Part shown: one piece after another, positions 8,370 to 16,421 of the stretch
How positions within the stretch are numbered: the stretch's first letter is position 1
Layout of the letters: every line of letters starts with the position of its first letter
Assembly: GCF_019799925.1 (NCBI RefSeq)
Contig: NZ_JABGCG010000009.1
Coordinates: forward strand, 181,136 to 245,135
DNA length: 64,000 nt
Origin: Blastococcus sp. CPCC 205250
Lineage (GTDB): Bacteria; Actinomycetota; Actinomycetes; Mycobacteriales; Geodermatophilaceae
Reading direction: 5' to 3'
Program-made: the position numbers and the translations under genes
Notes under the pieces: generated by a model
Told to the model about the DNA's origin: nothing
Databases searched by the model: none
The model's input: only the letters and a program-made list of their open reading frames with translations

Positions 8370-8882
8370 ATGACGACGACCCAGCCGGCGCGCGGGGTCC
8401 CGGACGGGGACGCCGACGGCCGCGACGAGACCCGTGCCGAGCGGGTCGACCGCGAGCTCATGGAACTGCTCAACGAGCTGCGCGTCGCCCTGCCGGGGGT
8501 GCAGTTCCTGTTCGCGTTCCTGCTCGTCGTGCCGTTCCAGGAGTCCGCGACGCGGATGACGGAGCTGCAGCGGGACGTCTACTTCGTGACGCTGCTCGCC
8601 GCGGTGGTCGCGACCGCGCTGCTCATCGCCCCCGCGGCGCAGCACCGGGCGTTGTTCCGGCAGCACGACAAGGAGGACCTCCTGCGGCGCAGCAACCGCA
8701 ACGCGTTCCTCGGGCTGACGGTCCTGGCGGTGGCGCTCGTGTCGGCGGTGCTGCTGGTGACCGACGTGCTGTTCAGCCTGCCGCAGGCGGTGGCGGCCGC
8801 GACCGTGGTCGCCGTCCTGGTGGGCTGGCTGTGGATCGGCAGCCCAATAGTGCAGCGCGCCCGGGGCCGGCGCGCCGGCTGA
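8370..8882 (+). CDS. DUF6328 family membrane protein
   Basis: A 170-residue protein: a charged N-terminal 30 residues, then ELLNELRVALPGVQFLFAFL, a family-defining opening, followed by four hydrophobic helices (about 48-66, 82-100, 123-143, 148-163) with a QHRALFRQHDKEDLLRRSNR cytoplasmic loop between the second and third. AGGAGAGGAG at 8354-8363 positions ATG 8370. No enzyme motif is present. The function of the family is unknown. Confidence 0.82.
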   Translation: MTTTQPARGVPDGDADGRDETRAERVDRELMELLNELRVALPGVQFLFAFLLVVPFQESATRMTELQRDVYFVTLLAAVVATALLIAPAAQHRALFRQHDKEDLLRRSNRNAFLGLTVLAVALVSAVLLVTDVLFSLPQAVAAATVVAVLVGWLWIGSPIVQRARGRRAG

Positions 8883-8930
8883 CGTCCGGCAGGGGTGCCG
8901 ACGGTCCGCGGGGCCCGGAGGCCGCTCGCC

Positions 8931-8936
8931 TACCCT
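8931..8936 (+). promoter_or_regulatory. -10 element of a leaderless promoter
   Basis: TACCCT, six C residues, then GTG 8943. No ribosome-binding site is present, and this selects GTG 8943 over the longer in-frame start at 8895. Confidence 0.65.
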
Positions 8937-8942
8937 CCCCCC

Positions 8943-10385
8943 GTGGCGGCGACGGAGGTGGCGCGGACCCCGGGAGCCCCCGCGGCCGCCCCCGCGTGGT
9001 GGCGCCGGCCCTGGCTCGCCGAGCTGCTCCCGCCGCTGCTGGTCGTCGCGCTCGGCGCCGTCCTCCTTGCCGCCGGGCATGGCCTGTGGTTCGACGAGCT
9101 GTTCACCGCGGAGGTCGCCCGCCTGCCCCTCGGCGAGATCCTGTCCGCCATCGCCGCCGGCGAGGGGACGACGAGCTACCTCGCCGGCGTCCCGCCGTCC
9201 TACAACGCGCCGTACTACCTCGTCGTCCACGCCTGGATGGCACTGCCCGGGCTCGGCGGGGACACGTCCCTGCGCGTGCTCTCCCTGCTCGCGACGGCCG
9301 GCGGCATCGCGCTGGTCACCCGCGCGGTGTCCCGCCTGACCACCCGGGCCACCGGCGTGCTCGCGGGGCTCACCCTGGCCGCGAACCCCCTGGTGCTCGA
9401 GCAGGCGGTCGAGGCCCGCAGCTACGGGCTGGCGGTGCTCGCCACCGGCGCGGCCCTGCTCGGCCTGGTCCGGTGGCTGCAGGACCCGCCGCGCGGCCTG
9501 GTCCTGTTCGGGCTGGCGGGCGCGGGGATGGGGCTCGCGCACTGGTACGCGGTCACCGTGCTGGCCGCGTTCGTCGTCGCGGCCCTCCTGCTGCGTGGCC
9601 GGGCGGCGGTCCGCGTCGCCGTCGTCGGGACGCTCGCCGCCCTCCCGGCCGTCGGGCTCGTCGGGGTGAACCTGCTCAACGGCACCGGGAGCCGGAACGC
9701 CGAGCACCTGCGCGACACCGGCGGCACGCTGGCCGAGCTCGCGGTCGAGGCGTGGTCGGGTGGCCGCACCCCGCTGCTGTACCTCTCGGTCGCGCTCGCC
9801 GTGCTCGGCGCGGTGCGCGCCCGGGGCGTGCGCGTCGTGGCCGCCTGCTGGCTGCTCGTGCCGCTGGCCCTCCTGCTGGTCGCCGAGCTGGCCCGGCCGG
9901 TCTACCTCCCCCGCTACCTGCTCGCCGGGCTGCTGGGGTTGGGCGTGCTCGCCGCGGCCGGCGCACTCGCGGTGCCCCGCGGCGCCCGCGCCGCCGTCGG
10001 CACGCTCCTCGTGGCGTTCTCCCTGCTGGCGAGCGCGCCGCTGGCCGACCGCGGACCGCGCGAGCAGGCCGACCGCCTGGTCACGGCCGTCGCGCGCCTG
10101 CAGCAGCCCGGTGAGCCCGTCGTCGCGGCCGACCAGCGCTCGGCCACCGGGCTGGACCACTACGTGCGCACGCTCGAACCCCGGTTGCGGCCGGACGTCG
10201 TCCTGCCCCCCGACGACGCCCCGCCCGAGGCGGACCGGGTCTGGCTGATCCGCCGGGTGCTGCCCGACGGCTACGAGTCCTCCGACGACGTGGAGATCCT
10301 CACCGCGGCCGGCCTGGCCATGGCGCGCGAGTGGTCCTTCCCCGGCAGCAAGACCGACCTGGTCCTCCAGCTCTGGACCCGCTGA
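8943..10385 (+). CDS. Membrane glycosyltransferase, GT39/GT83-like
   Basis: A 480-residue polytopic protein of the dolichyl-phosphate-mannose-type GT-C fold. After a first helix comes GLWFDELFTAEVARLPL, the WxDE-type first-loop acidic motif expected to be catalytic in GT-C enzymes, then RVLSLLATAGGIAL and NPLVLEQAVEARSYGLAVL, also typical of the family, and about ten membrane helices before a soluble C-terminal domain of about 110 residues. Likely transfers a sugar from a polyprenyl-phosphate donor to a surface acceptor. No neighbouring operon; the acceptor is unknown. Confidence 0.83.
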   Translation: MAATEVARTPGAPAAAPAWWRRPWLAELLPPLLVVALGAVLLAAGHGLWFDELFTAEVARLPLGEILSAIAAGEGTTSYLAGVPPSYNAPYYLVVHAWMALPGLGGDTSLRVLSLLATAGGIALVTRAVSRLTTRATGVLAGLTLAANPLVLEQAVEARSYGLAVLATGAALLGLVRWLQDPPRGLVLFGLAGAGMGLAHWYAVTVLAAFVVAALLLRGRAAVRVAVVGTLAALPAVGLVGVNLLNGTGSRNAEHLRDTGGTLAELAVEAWSGGRTPLLYLSVALAVLGAVRARGVRVVAACWLLVPLALLLVAELARPVYLPRYLLAGLLGLGVLAAAGALAVPRGARAAVGTLLVAFSLLASAPLADRGPREQADRLVTAVARLQQPGEPVVAADQRSATGLDHYVRTLEPRLRPDVVLPPDDAPPEADRVWLIRRVLPDGYESSDDVEILTAAGLAMAREWSFPGSKTDLVLQLWTR

Positions 10386-10488
10386 CCGACCGTGACCGGC
10401 GCGGGACCGATGAGTCCCCGCGCGCCCGGCGGTCTCCCCGTCGTACCCACCGGCGCGCGCCGCGGAGGGGCACGGGGAGGTGGGGCAC

Positions 10489-11358
10489 GTGTCGGCCTAC
10501 GTCGGGGACGCCGAGCCGCTCTCCTCCGCCGAGCCCGGCACCGGGCAGCACCCGCCCCCGGCCATCGAGGTGCGGGGCCTGGTGACCGTCCTCGGCGGCA
10601 TCCGGGTCCTCGACGGCGTGGACCTGCGCGTCCCGGCCGGGGCCGTGCACGGTCTCGTCGGAGCGGCCGCCGCGGGCAAGACGACGCTGATCCGCGTGCT
10701 CGCCGGACAGCTGTGCCCGGACGGCGGCTCGGCGCGCGTGCTGGGCTCCGATGTCGCCACCGAGGCCGAGGCCGTGCGCGCCCGCGTCGGCCGCACCGGG
10801 CGGTCGGCCGGCTTCGACGAGCGGCGCAGCGGAGGCGCGAACCTGCTCCAGCTGGCCCGGCTGCTCGGCTACTCCCGCGCCGCGGCGCAGCTGCGCACCG
10901 ACCAGCTGCTCGCCGGTTTCGGGCTCACCGCCGCGGCGGGGCGGCCGCTGGCGACGTACTCGGCCGCCATGCGCCGCCGTCTCGACCTCGCCGCCAGCAT
11001 CGTCGTCCGGCCCGAGCTGGTGCTCCTCGACGAGCCCACCACCGACCTCGACCCGCCCTGCCGTGCCGAGGTGTCCGCGGTGCTGCGCGCCCTGGCCCAC
11101 GCCGGGACGACGGTGTTCCTCACCACCCGGGACCTCGACGAGGCGTGCCGGCTGGCCGACCACCTCTGGGTCCTGGCCTCCGGCCGCGTCGTCGCCGAGG
11201 GGACCACGCGCGAGGTGCGCGCCTGGGCCGCCCACGTCAGGGACGGCGGTGCCGCACCGCCCAGGCCAGCGAGCGCGCCGACTGGCGCAGCCGGGCACGG
11301 GCCGTCCACGCCGAGCTGCCAGTGGCCCGGCGGTCCCGGGCCACCGGCACGCTGGTGA
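10489..11358 (+). CDS. Orphan DrrA-type ABC ATPase with degenerate motifs
   Basis: A 289-residue ABC ATPase of the daunorubicin-resistance type. Walker A GAAAAGKTT (about residue 60) and Walker B LVLLDEP are intact, but the signature reads YSAAMRRRLDLA instead of YSGGM, the Q-loop Gln position reads TGRSAG, the D-loop is TTDLDP, and the switch His/Gln is Arg (LTTRDLDEA). There is no permease gene beside it. GTG 10489 has GGGGAGG at 10474-10480; GTG 10480 is the alternative. The last 40 residues are low-complexity and overlap the convergent GT2 gene by 122 bp. It may be a non-hydrolysing or decaying ATPase. Confidence 0.75.
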   Translation: MSAYVGDAEPLSSAEPGTGQHPPPAIEVRGLVTVLGGIRVLDGVDLRVPAGAVHGLVGAAAAGKTTLIRVLAGQLCPDGGSARVLGSDVATEAEAVRARVGRTGRSAGFDERRSGGANLLQLARLLGYSRAAAQLRTDQLLAGFGLTAAAGRPLATYSAAMRRRLDLAASIVVRPELVLLDEPTTDLDPPCRAEVSAVLRALAHAGTTVFLTTRDLDEACRLADHLWVLASGRVVAEGTTREVRAWAAHVRDGGAAPPRPASAPTGAAGHGPSTPSCQWPGGPGPPARW

Positions 11359-11914
11359 GCGGCCGGCCGGCCAGCCCCACCGCCAGCACGATGCTCGGTG
11401 CCGGCCGGGCGAGCACCGCCTCGCGCACCCGGGGGCCCAGCGCGAGGAACGCCCCGGCGTCGGGCGGCAGCCCGGTCAGCCGGGTCGCCAGCCGGCGGTG
11501 CAGGCTCCCGGTCACCCGTCGCAGGGGGGAGGTGTAGCTGCCGCGCCGGCCGGCGAACACCGCCTCCACGTCACCCGCGGAGAGCCGGTCGAGGAGCACG
11601 GGCACCGCCTCGGGCGGGTCCTGCAGGTCGGCGTCGAGGCAGACCCACACGTCGGCGTCCGGCTCGGCGGCCAGGCCGGCGGACAGCGCCCGGTGCTGGC
11701 CGACGTTCACCGCGAGGACCGTGACGGCGACCCGCGCGTCCCGCGCCGCCAGGCCCGCGGCGACCCGGGCACTGTCGTCGGGCGAGGCGTCCACGACGAA
11801 CCGCACCCGCCAGTCGCGCCCGTCGAGGGCCGCGGACAGGCGCGCGGCCAGGGCCACGAGGGTGTCGGCGTTGCGGTACACCGGGACGACGACGGCGACC
11901 CGCGGACCGGTCAC
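11237..11914 (-). CDS. Family 2 glycosyltransferase, DPM/GtrB-like
   Basis: A 225-residue GT-A glycosyltransferase. It opens VAVVVPVYRNADTLVALAAR, contains VNVGQHRALSAGL and the donor-binding DADLQDPPEAV, features of polyprenyl-phosphate sugar transferases such as GtrB and dolichol-phosphate mannose synthase. Unlike GtrB it ends without the two C-terminal membrane helices, so it is the short soluble type. Start GTG 11914 overlaps the epimerase stop as GTGA. It is the last gene of the minus-strand unit beginning with the iron transporter. The likely product is a polyprenyl-linked sugar or direct transfer; the sugar is unknown. Confidence 0.82.
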   Translation of the reverse strand: MTGPRVAVVVPVYRNADTLVALAARLSAALDGRDWRVRFVVDASPDDSARVAAGLAARDARVAVTVLAVNVGQHRALSAGLAAEPDADVWVCLDADLQDPPEAVPVLLDRLSAGDVEAVFAGRRGSYTSPLRRVTGSLHRRLATRLTGLPPDAGAFLALGPRVREAVLARPAPSIVLAVGLAGRPLTSVPVARDRRATGSSAWTARARLRQSARSLAWAVRHRRP

Positions 11915-12777
11915 GACGCCGGCCGGGGATCGGCGGCCCAGGTGCGGGCCAGTCCCTCCTCCAGCGCCACGGCCGGACGCCAGCCGAGCAGGTCCGCGGC
12001 GGCCCGCGGGTCGCAGACCCAGTCCGCGGTGTCCCACGACCGGCCGGGGTGGGCGCCGGGGTCGGTGGCGATGGGCCGGCCGGTGGCCCGCTCCGCGGCG
12101 GCGACCAGGTCCTCGGTGCTCGTCTGCACGCCGGTGCCGATGTTGAGCACCTGGCCGGGCGGCAGGGTGCCGGTGGTGGCGGCGCGGACGCAGGCGTCCA
12201 CCACGTCGCCCACCCACACCCAGTCGCGCCGGCTGACCGCGGGCGGCAGCGGCACGGTGCCCCCGTCGCGGGCCGCGGCGAGGACCACCGGCACCAGCCG
12301 GGTCGGGTGGTCGCCCGGTCCGTAGACCTGGAACGCCCGGAGCACGACGGCCCGGACGCCGCGCTCGGCGGCGGCGGCCTGCAGCAGCAGGGAGCCGGCG
12401 GCCTTGGTGGCGCCGAAGAACCCCCGCGGCTCCAGCGGGGCGTCCTCGGCCAGCGGCCGGGGCCCGGCCGCGTACTCCGTCGAGGAGCCCAGCCGGACGA
12501 CGACCCGGCAGCGGTCCGGCAGCGCGTCCACCAGCCACGGGCTGGTGTTGACCGCCACCGTGGCGGCCCGGTCGGCGGCCGTCGCCTTGGCCCGCCCGGC
12601 GGCCAGCGAGAAGACGACGTCGGGGTCGGCGGCCCGGACGGCGACCGTGCCCGCGACGGGGTCGGCGAGGTCGACCGAGGCGCGCGTCAGCCCGACGACG
12701 TCCCAGCCGTCCGCCTCCAGCCGCCGCACCAGGTGCCGCCCGACGAAGCCGCCGGCCCCGGTGACCAGCGCCCTCAC
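11911..12777 (-). CDS. NAD-dependent epimerase/dehydratase, catalytic Tyr replaced
   Basis: A 288-residue extended SDR. The nucleotide motif TGAGGFVGRHL is at residue 6, the serine/threonine segment is LGSSTEYA, but the YxxxK active site reads FGATK (GFFGATKAAG), so the catalytic tyrosine is phenylalanine. RAFQVYGPGDHPTRLVP and the VLNIGTG segment place it with nucleotide-sugar epimerases. GTG 12777 is the first start that leaves the Rossmann strand at the N-terminus; a GAGG lies at 12792-12789. It follows the CitE-like gene by 13 nt and overlaps the GT2 gene by 4 nt. It may be a reductase, a binding protein, or use another acid/base. Confidence 0.82.
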   Translation of the reverse strand: MRALVTGAGGFVGRHLVRRLEADGWDVVGLTRASVDLADPVAGTVAVRAADPDVVFSLAAGRAKATAADRAATVAVNTSPWLVDALPDRCRVVVRLGSSTEYAAGPRPLAEDAPLEPRGFFGATKAAGSLLLQAAAAERGVRAVVLRAFQVYGPGDHPTRLVPVVLAAARDGGTVPLPPAVSRRDWVWVGDVVDACVRAATTGTLPPGQVLNIGTGVQTSTEDLVAAAERATGRPIATDPGAHPGRSWDTADWVCDPRAAADLLGWRPAVALEEGLARTWAADPRPAS

Positions 12778-12790
12778 CGGCGACCGGACC

Positions 12791-13702
12791 TCACGCCGAC
12801 GCGGCGACGGGCACCGCCGCGGGCGCGCGACCCGCCGTGACGCCGGAGCCCTCGACGCCGGAGCCCTCGACGCCGGCACCCTGCACGCCGGGACCCTCCA
12901 CTCCGGGGCCCTCCACTCCGGGGCCCTCGACGGCGGCGACGAACTCCGCCCGGCGGGCGGCGGCCGTCGCGGCGTCGGCGGCGCGCAGCCCGTCCAGGTC
13001 CGCGAGCAGCCGCGGGACCTCGACGAACGGGTCGCGGCCGGCCATGTCCGCGGTGAACGACCGGCGCAGGAAGGTGAAGTCCGTGCCCATCCGCACCAGT
13101 TCCGCGGCGAGCAGCGCGCTGGGCACCGGCGAGCCCCCCTCGAGCAGCGTCAGGCCGCCGACCCCGAAGGGCTGGCCGACCTCGGCGCGGACGGCGTCCA
13201 CGGTGCCGTCGACCAGCGGCCGGAACAGCTCGGTGCTGCGGCGGTCGATGCGCAGGTCGTTGAGGCCGACGTAGATGCGCGCCAGCGGCCGGCGGGCCAG
13301 GGCAGCGGCCTGGTCGACGGCGTCCTGCGTCTCGATCAGGATGCCGAGGCCGCACCGGCCCGCGACGAGGTCGAGCGTGCGGTCGACCTCCTCGGTGCCG
13401 CGGACCATCGGCAGGAAGATCTCGTCGGCCCCGGCGGCCAGGGCGTCGTCGACCTCGCCCGCCGTCCAGGGGCCGTAGCCGTTGATCCGGCAGAGCAGCC
13501 GGCCGTCGGTGGCCGCGCGCATCCGCGCCAGGTCCTCGACGGTGTCGGCGTTGATCTGGGTGCCCTCGCCGCGCTGTCGCCGGTGCTTGCCGCGGCGTTC
13601 CCAGTCGACGACGATCCCGGCCGCACCGGCGGCCAGCACGTCGCGGCCCCAGGCCGTGTCCACGGTGAAGAGGAACAGATCCACGGCGGTGAGCTTAGGC
13701 AC
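12791..13702 (-). CDS. HpcH/HpaI aldolase / CitE-like protein
   Basis: A 303-residue TIM-barrel lyase of the HpcH/HpaI-CitE superfamily. Expected residues are visible: GIVVDWERRGK, Arg in LLCRINGYGP, the metal ligand Glu in LGILIETQDAV and Asp in YVGLNDLRID. Family members perform metal-dependent aldol cleavage or condensation of oxaloacetate- or pyruvate-type substrates; SbnG of Staphylococcus makes citrate for a siderophore. The C-terminus carries six pentapeptide repeats. Start GTG 13702 lies 2 nt after the FbpC stop; GTG 13684 also fits the family N-terminus. An iron-box-like sequence covers this junction. Confidence 0.82.
   Translation of the reverse strand: MPKLTAVDLFLFTVDTAWGRDVLAAGAAGIVVDWERRGKHRRQRGEGTQINADTVEDLARMRAATDGRLLCRINGYGPWTAGEVDDALAAGADEIFLPMVRGTEEVDRTLDLVAGRCGLGILIETQDAVDQAAALARRPLARIYVGLNDLRIDRRSTELFRPLVDGTVDAVRAEVGQPFGVGGLTLLEGGSPVPSALLAAELVRMGTDFTFLRRSFTADMAGRDPFVEVPRLLADLDGLRAADAATAAARRAEFVAAVEGPGVEGPGVEGPGVQGAGVEGSGVEGSGVTAGRAPAAVPVAASA
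12840..12929 (-). repeat. Six 15-bp in-frame tandem repeats
   Basis: Six head-to-tail 15-bp units (12840, 12855, 12870, 12885, 12900, 12915), the first two identical and the rest diverged at a few positions. On the coding strand they specify a run of VEGPG, VQGAG and VEGSG pentapeptides near residues 258-290 of the CitE-like protein. The length is a multiple of three, so copy-number changes alter tail length without frameshift. Confidence 0.85.
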
Positions 13703-13708
13703 ACCTAA
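13695..13708 (-). promoter_or_regulatory. IdeR/DtxR-type iron box at the CitE-like gene
   Basis: TTAGGCACACCTAA on the plus strand; on the minus strand it reads TTAGGTGTGCCTAA. It fits about 14 of 19 positions of the classical DtxR/IdeR box when extended and shares the 12-mer TTAGGTGTGCCT with the site at 17457-17475. It overlaps the FbpC stop and the CitE-like start, so it could drive or repress an internal promoter. Confidence 0.55.
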
Positions 13709-14805
13709 TGCGCAGCGGGCGTCCAGGTGACGTCCAGGTCCTCCGGCGCGCCGTCGGGCGCGGGCACCGCCCCCTCGGCCGGGAACGGCAGGGCACCGCC
13801 GCGGACGGCGATGCCGACGGCGTCGCCCACCTCGGGCAGGTCACGGCCCTCGAGCCGGGCGCTGACCGCGCGGCCCGAGGCGAGCTCCAGCCCGACCCGG
13901 GCGTCGTGGCCGAAGAAGTCCACGGTGCGCACCCGCGCGACCGGCAGCTCCGGCGCCGGGTCGGTGAGCCGCAGCTGCTCGGGGCGCAGGAGGACGCGGA
14001 CCGGGCCGTCGGCGGTCCCCCGCTCCAGCTCCAGCACGCCCACCTCGGTGTGCGCCCGGCCCGCGCGCACCTCGGCGGCCAGCACCACGGCCTCGCCGAC
14101 GAACGTCGCGACGTCCAGGTCCCGGGGGCTGCGGTAGAGGGTCCGGGGGTCGGCCAGCTGCACCAGCCGCCCGCCCCGCAGCACCGCCACCTGCGCGGCC
14201 GTGGACAGCGCCTCGGCCTGGTCGTGGGTGACCAGCACCGCCGTGGCGCCGGTGGCGGCCAGCGCCTCGACGACCGCCCGGCGGGTCTCCTCGCGCAGCG
14301 ACGCGTCCAGGGAGGAGAACGGCTCGTCGAGCAGCACCAGCGACGGCGCCGGCGCCAGCGCGCGGGCCAGCGCGACCCGCTGCTGCTGGCCGCCGGAGAG
14401 CTGGTGCGGCGAGCGGTCGGCGAGCGCGGCGTCGAGCCCCACGAGCGCGAGCAGCTCGGCGACCCGGCCGCGGTCGCGCCGCTGCCGCCGGGGCAGGCCG
14501 AAGGCCACGTTGGCGGCGACCGACAGGTGCGGGAAGAGACCGCCCTCCTGCGGGACGAAGCCGATCCCCCGGCGGTGCGCCGGGACCCCCCGGCCGTCGC
14601 CGGCGACCACCCGGCCGCCGAGCTCGACGGTGCCCGTGTCGGGGTCGTCGAAGCCGGCGATGATCCGCAGCAGCGTCGTCTTGCCGCAGCCGGAGGGGCC
14701 GAGCAGCGCGGTCGTCGTCCCCGCGGGCACGTGCAGGTCGATCCCGGTGAGCACGGGGGTGCGGCCGTAGGACCTGGTCACGTCCAGGACGGTGAGGGCA
14801 CTCAT
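13705..14805 (-). CDS. fbpC: Fe(III) ABC transporter ATPase
   Basis: A 366-residue ATPase of the FbpC/PotA group that powers the adjoining permease. Walker A LLGPSGCGKTT, Q-loop GFVPQEGGLFPHLSV, signature LSGGQQQRVALARAL, Walker B LVLLDEPFSSLD and the switch VLVTHDQAEAL are all intact. Residues about 240-366 form the TOBE-like regulatory domain (VLLRPEQLRL). ATG 14805 overlaps the permease stop as ATGA. Compare the degenerate orphan ATPase at 10489: the same motifs here are normal. Confidence 0.93.
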   Translation of the reverse strand: MSALTVLDVTRSYGRTPVLTGIDLHVPAGTTTALLGPSGCGKTTLLRIIAGFDDPDTGTVELGGRVVAGDGRGVPAHRRGIGFVPQEGGLFPHLSVAANVAFGLPRRQRRDRGRVAELLALVGLDAALADRSPHQLSGGQQQRVALARALAPAPSLVLLDEPFSSLDASLREETRRAVVEALAATGATAVLVTHDQAEALSTAAQVAVLRGGRLVQLADPRTLYRSPRDLDVATFVGEAVVLAAEVRAGRAHTEVGVLELERGTADGPVRVLLRPEQLRLTDPAPELPVARVRTVDFFGHDARVGLELASGRAVSARLEGRDLPEVGDAVGIAVRGGALPFPAEGAVPAPDGAPEDLDVTWTPAAH

Positions 14806-16421
14806 GTCGTCAGACCTCGTTGCACGTCGCGGGAGAGCAGCACGGTAGCCGGGGCGGAGAGCAGCACCATCACCACCGCGTACGGCGCCGCGGCCCCGTA
14901 CTCCAGGGCGCTGCTCGCCGACCAGAAGGCCGATGCCAGGGTCGTCGTCCCGGTGGGGGCGAGCAGGAGCGTGGCGGTCAGCTCGGTGACCACGGCGAGG
15001 AACACCAGCGCCGCGCCGGCGCCGATGCCCGGCGCCAGCAGCGGCAGCGTGACCCGGCGCAACCGGTCGGGCGCCGAGGCGCCCAGCGAGGCGGCGACGT
15101 CGTCGTAGAGCCGGGGCGACTGCTCGACCGCGGCGCGCACGGTGACGATGGCCCGCGGCAGGAACAGGATCGCGTAGGCCGCCAGCAGCACCGGCACCGT
15201 CTGGTAGAGCCACGGGGTGGCCCGGATGCTGACGGTCACCAGCGCCAGGGCGATGACGATGCCGGGCACGGCGCTGCCCAGGTACGTGCTCCGCTCCAGG
15301 AGGGTCGCGACCGGCCCGCGGCGGCGCACCGCCAGCCAGCCGGTGGGCAGGGCCATCGCCGTGGTGATGGCCGCGGCGGCGGCCGCCAGGCCCAGCGTCG
15401 AGCCCGTCGTCGTGACCAGGTCGGCCACGTCGAACGCGGTGGAGGCGCCCCGGACCAGCCAGGTCCCGAGGCTGCCCAGCGGCACGGCGAGGGCCAGCCC
15501 CACCAGACCGGACAACGCCAGCAGCGCCGGTCCGGTGAGCGCGCCCAGCCGGACCGGCCGCACCGGGCGGGCCGCTCCGGCGCCGGCGCGGGCGTAGCCG
15601 CGGCGGCCGCGCAGCCGCAGCTCCGCGACCAGCAGCACCAGGCACAGCAGGACGAGGACGCCGGCCAGCGCGGTCGCCCCGGGGCCGTTGAAGGTCGCCC
15701 GGTACTGGTCGTAGATCGCGGTGGTGAAGGTCGGGTACCGCAGCATCGCCAGGGCGCCGAACTCGGCGAGCACGTGCAGCGCGATGAGCAGGCTGCCGCC
15801 GAGCACCGCCACCCGCAGCTGCGGCAGCTGCACCCGGCGGAAGACCGCCCAGTTCGACAGTCCCAGGCCGCGGGCGGTCTCCTCCAGCGCCGGGTCCAGC
15901 CCGCGGAAGGCGGCGACGGCGGGGAGGTACACGAAGGGGAAGTACGACAGCGAGACCACCAGCAGCGCGCCACCGTAGGTGTCCAGACCGGGCAGCAGCG
16001 AGATCCAGGCGTAGCTGTTGACGAAGGCCGGCACGGCCAGCGGCGCGACGAGCAGCACGTGCCACACGCGGCGTCCGGGGATCGCCGTGCGCTCGACCAG
16101 CCAGGCGGCGCCCACCCCGAGGACGGCGCACACGACGACGGTGCCGGCGACCAGCCGGACGGTGTTCCAGAGCAGCTCGGCCACCCGTGCCCGCAGGACG
16201 AGCTCGGAGATCCCGCTCCACCCGAGGTCGGCGGAGTAGCGGACGATGTAGCCCAGCGGCAGCAGCGCCAGCGCGGCGACCGCCGCGGCGAGCAGCAGGG
16301 TGACCGGCGAGCGGCGCAGCTCCCCCAGGCTCCCGGACGCACGGCGGCCCGGGGGCGCCGGCGGGGCCGGCGTCCCGGGAGCCGGGGTCCGCGTCCCGGA
16401 GGACGCCGCGGGGCCGGTCAG
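14802..16421 (-). CDS. fbpB: Fe(III) ABC transporter permease, probable CTG start
   Basis: A 539-residue FbpB-type permease with about twelve helices and two EAA loops, EETARGLGLSNWAVFRRVQL in the first half and DDVAASLGASAPDRLRRVTL in the second, which contact the ATPase. No ATG, GTG or TTG in this frame is suitably placed before the first helix. CTG 16421 overlaps the upstream stop as CTGA and has AGGAAG at 16437-16432, ideal spacing, so CTG is the best start. That matches the NTGA overlaps used throughout this operon. A gene caller might misplace this start. Confidence 0.9.
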   Translation of the reverse strand: MTGPAASSGTRTPAPGTPAPPAPPGRRASGSLGELRRSPVTLLLAAAVAALALLPLGYIVRYSADLGWSGISELVLRARVAELLWNTVRLVAGTVVVCAVLGVGAAWLVERTAIPGRRVWHVLLVAPLAVPAFVNSYAWISLLPGLDTYGGALLVVSLSYFPFVYLPAVAAFRGLDPALEETARGLGLSNWAVFRRVQLPQLRVAVLGGSLLIALHVLAEFGALAMLRYPTFTTAIYDQYRATFNGPGATALAGVLVLLCLVLLVAELRLRGRRGYARAGAGAARPVRPVRLGALTGPALLALSGLVGLALAVPLGSLGTWLVRGASTAFDVADLVTTTGSTLGLAAAAAAITTAMALPTGWLAVRRRGPVATLLERSTYLGSAVPGIVIALALVTVSIRATPWLYQTVPVLLAAYAILFLPRAIVTVRAAVEQSPRLYDDVAASLGASAPDRLRRVTLPLLAPGIGAGAALVFLAVVTELTATLLLAPTGTTTLASAFWSASSALEYGAAAPYAVVMVLLSAPATVLLSRDVQRGLTT

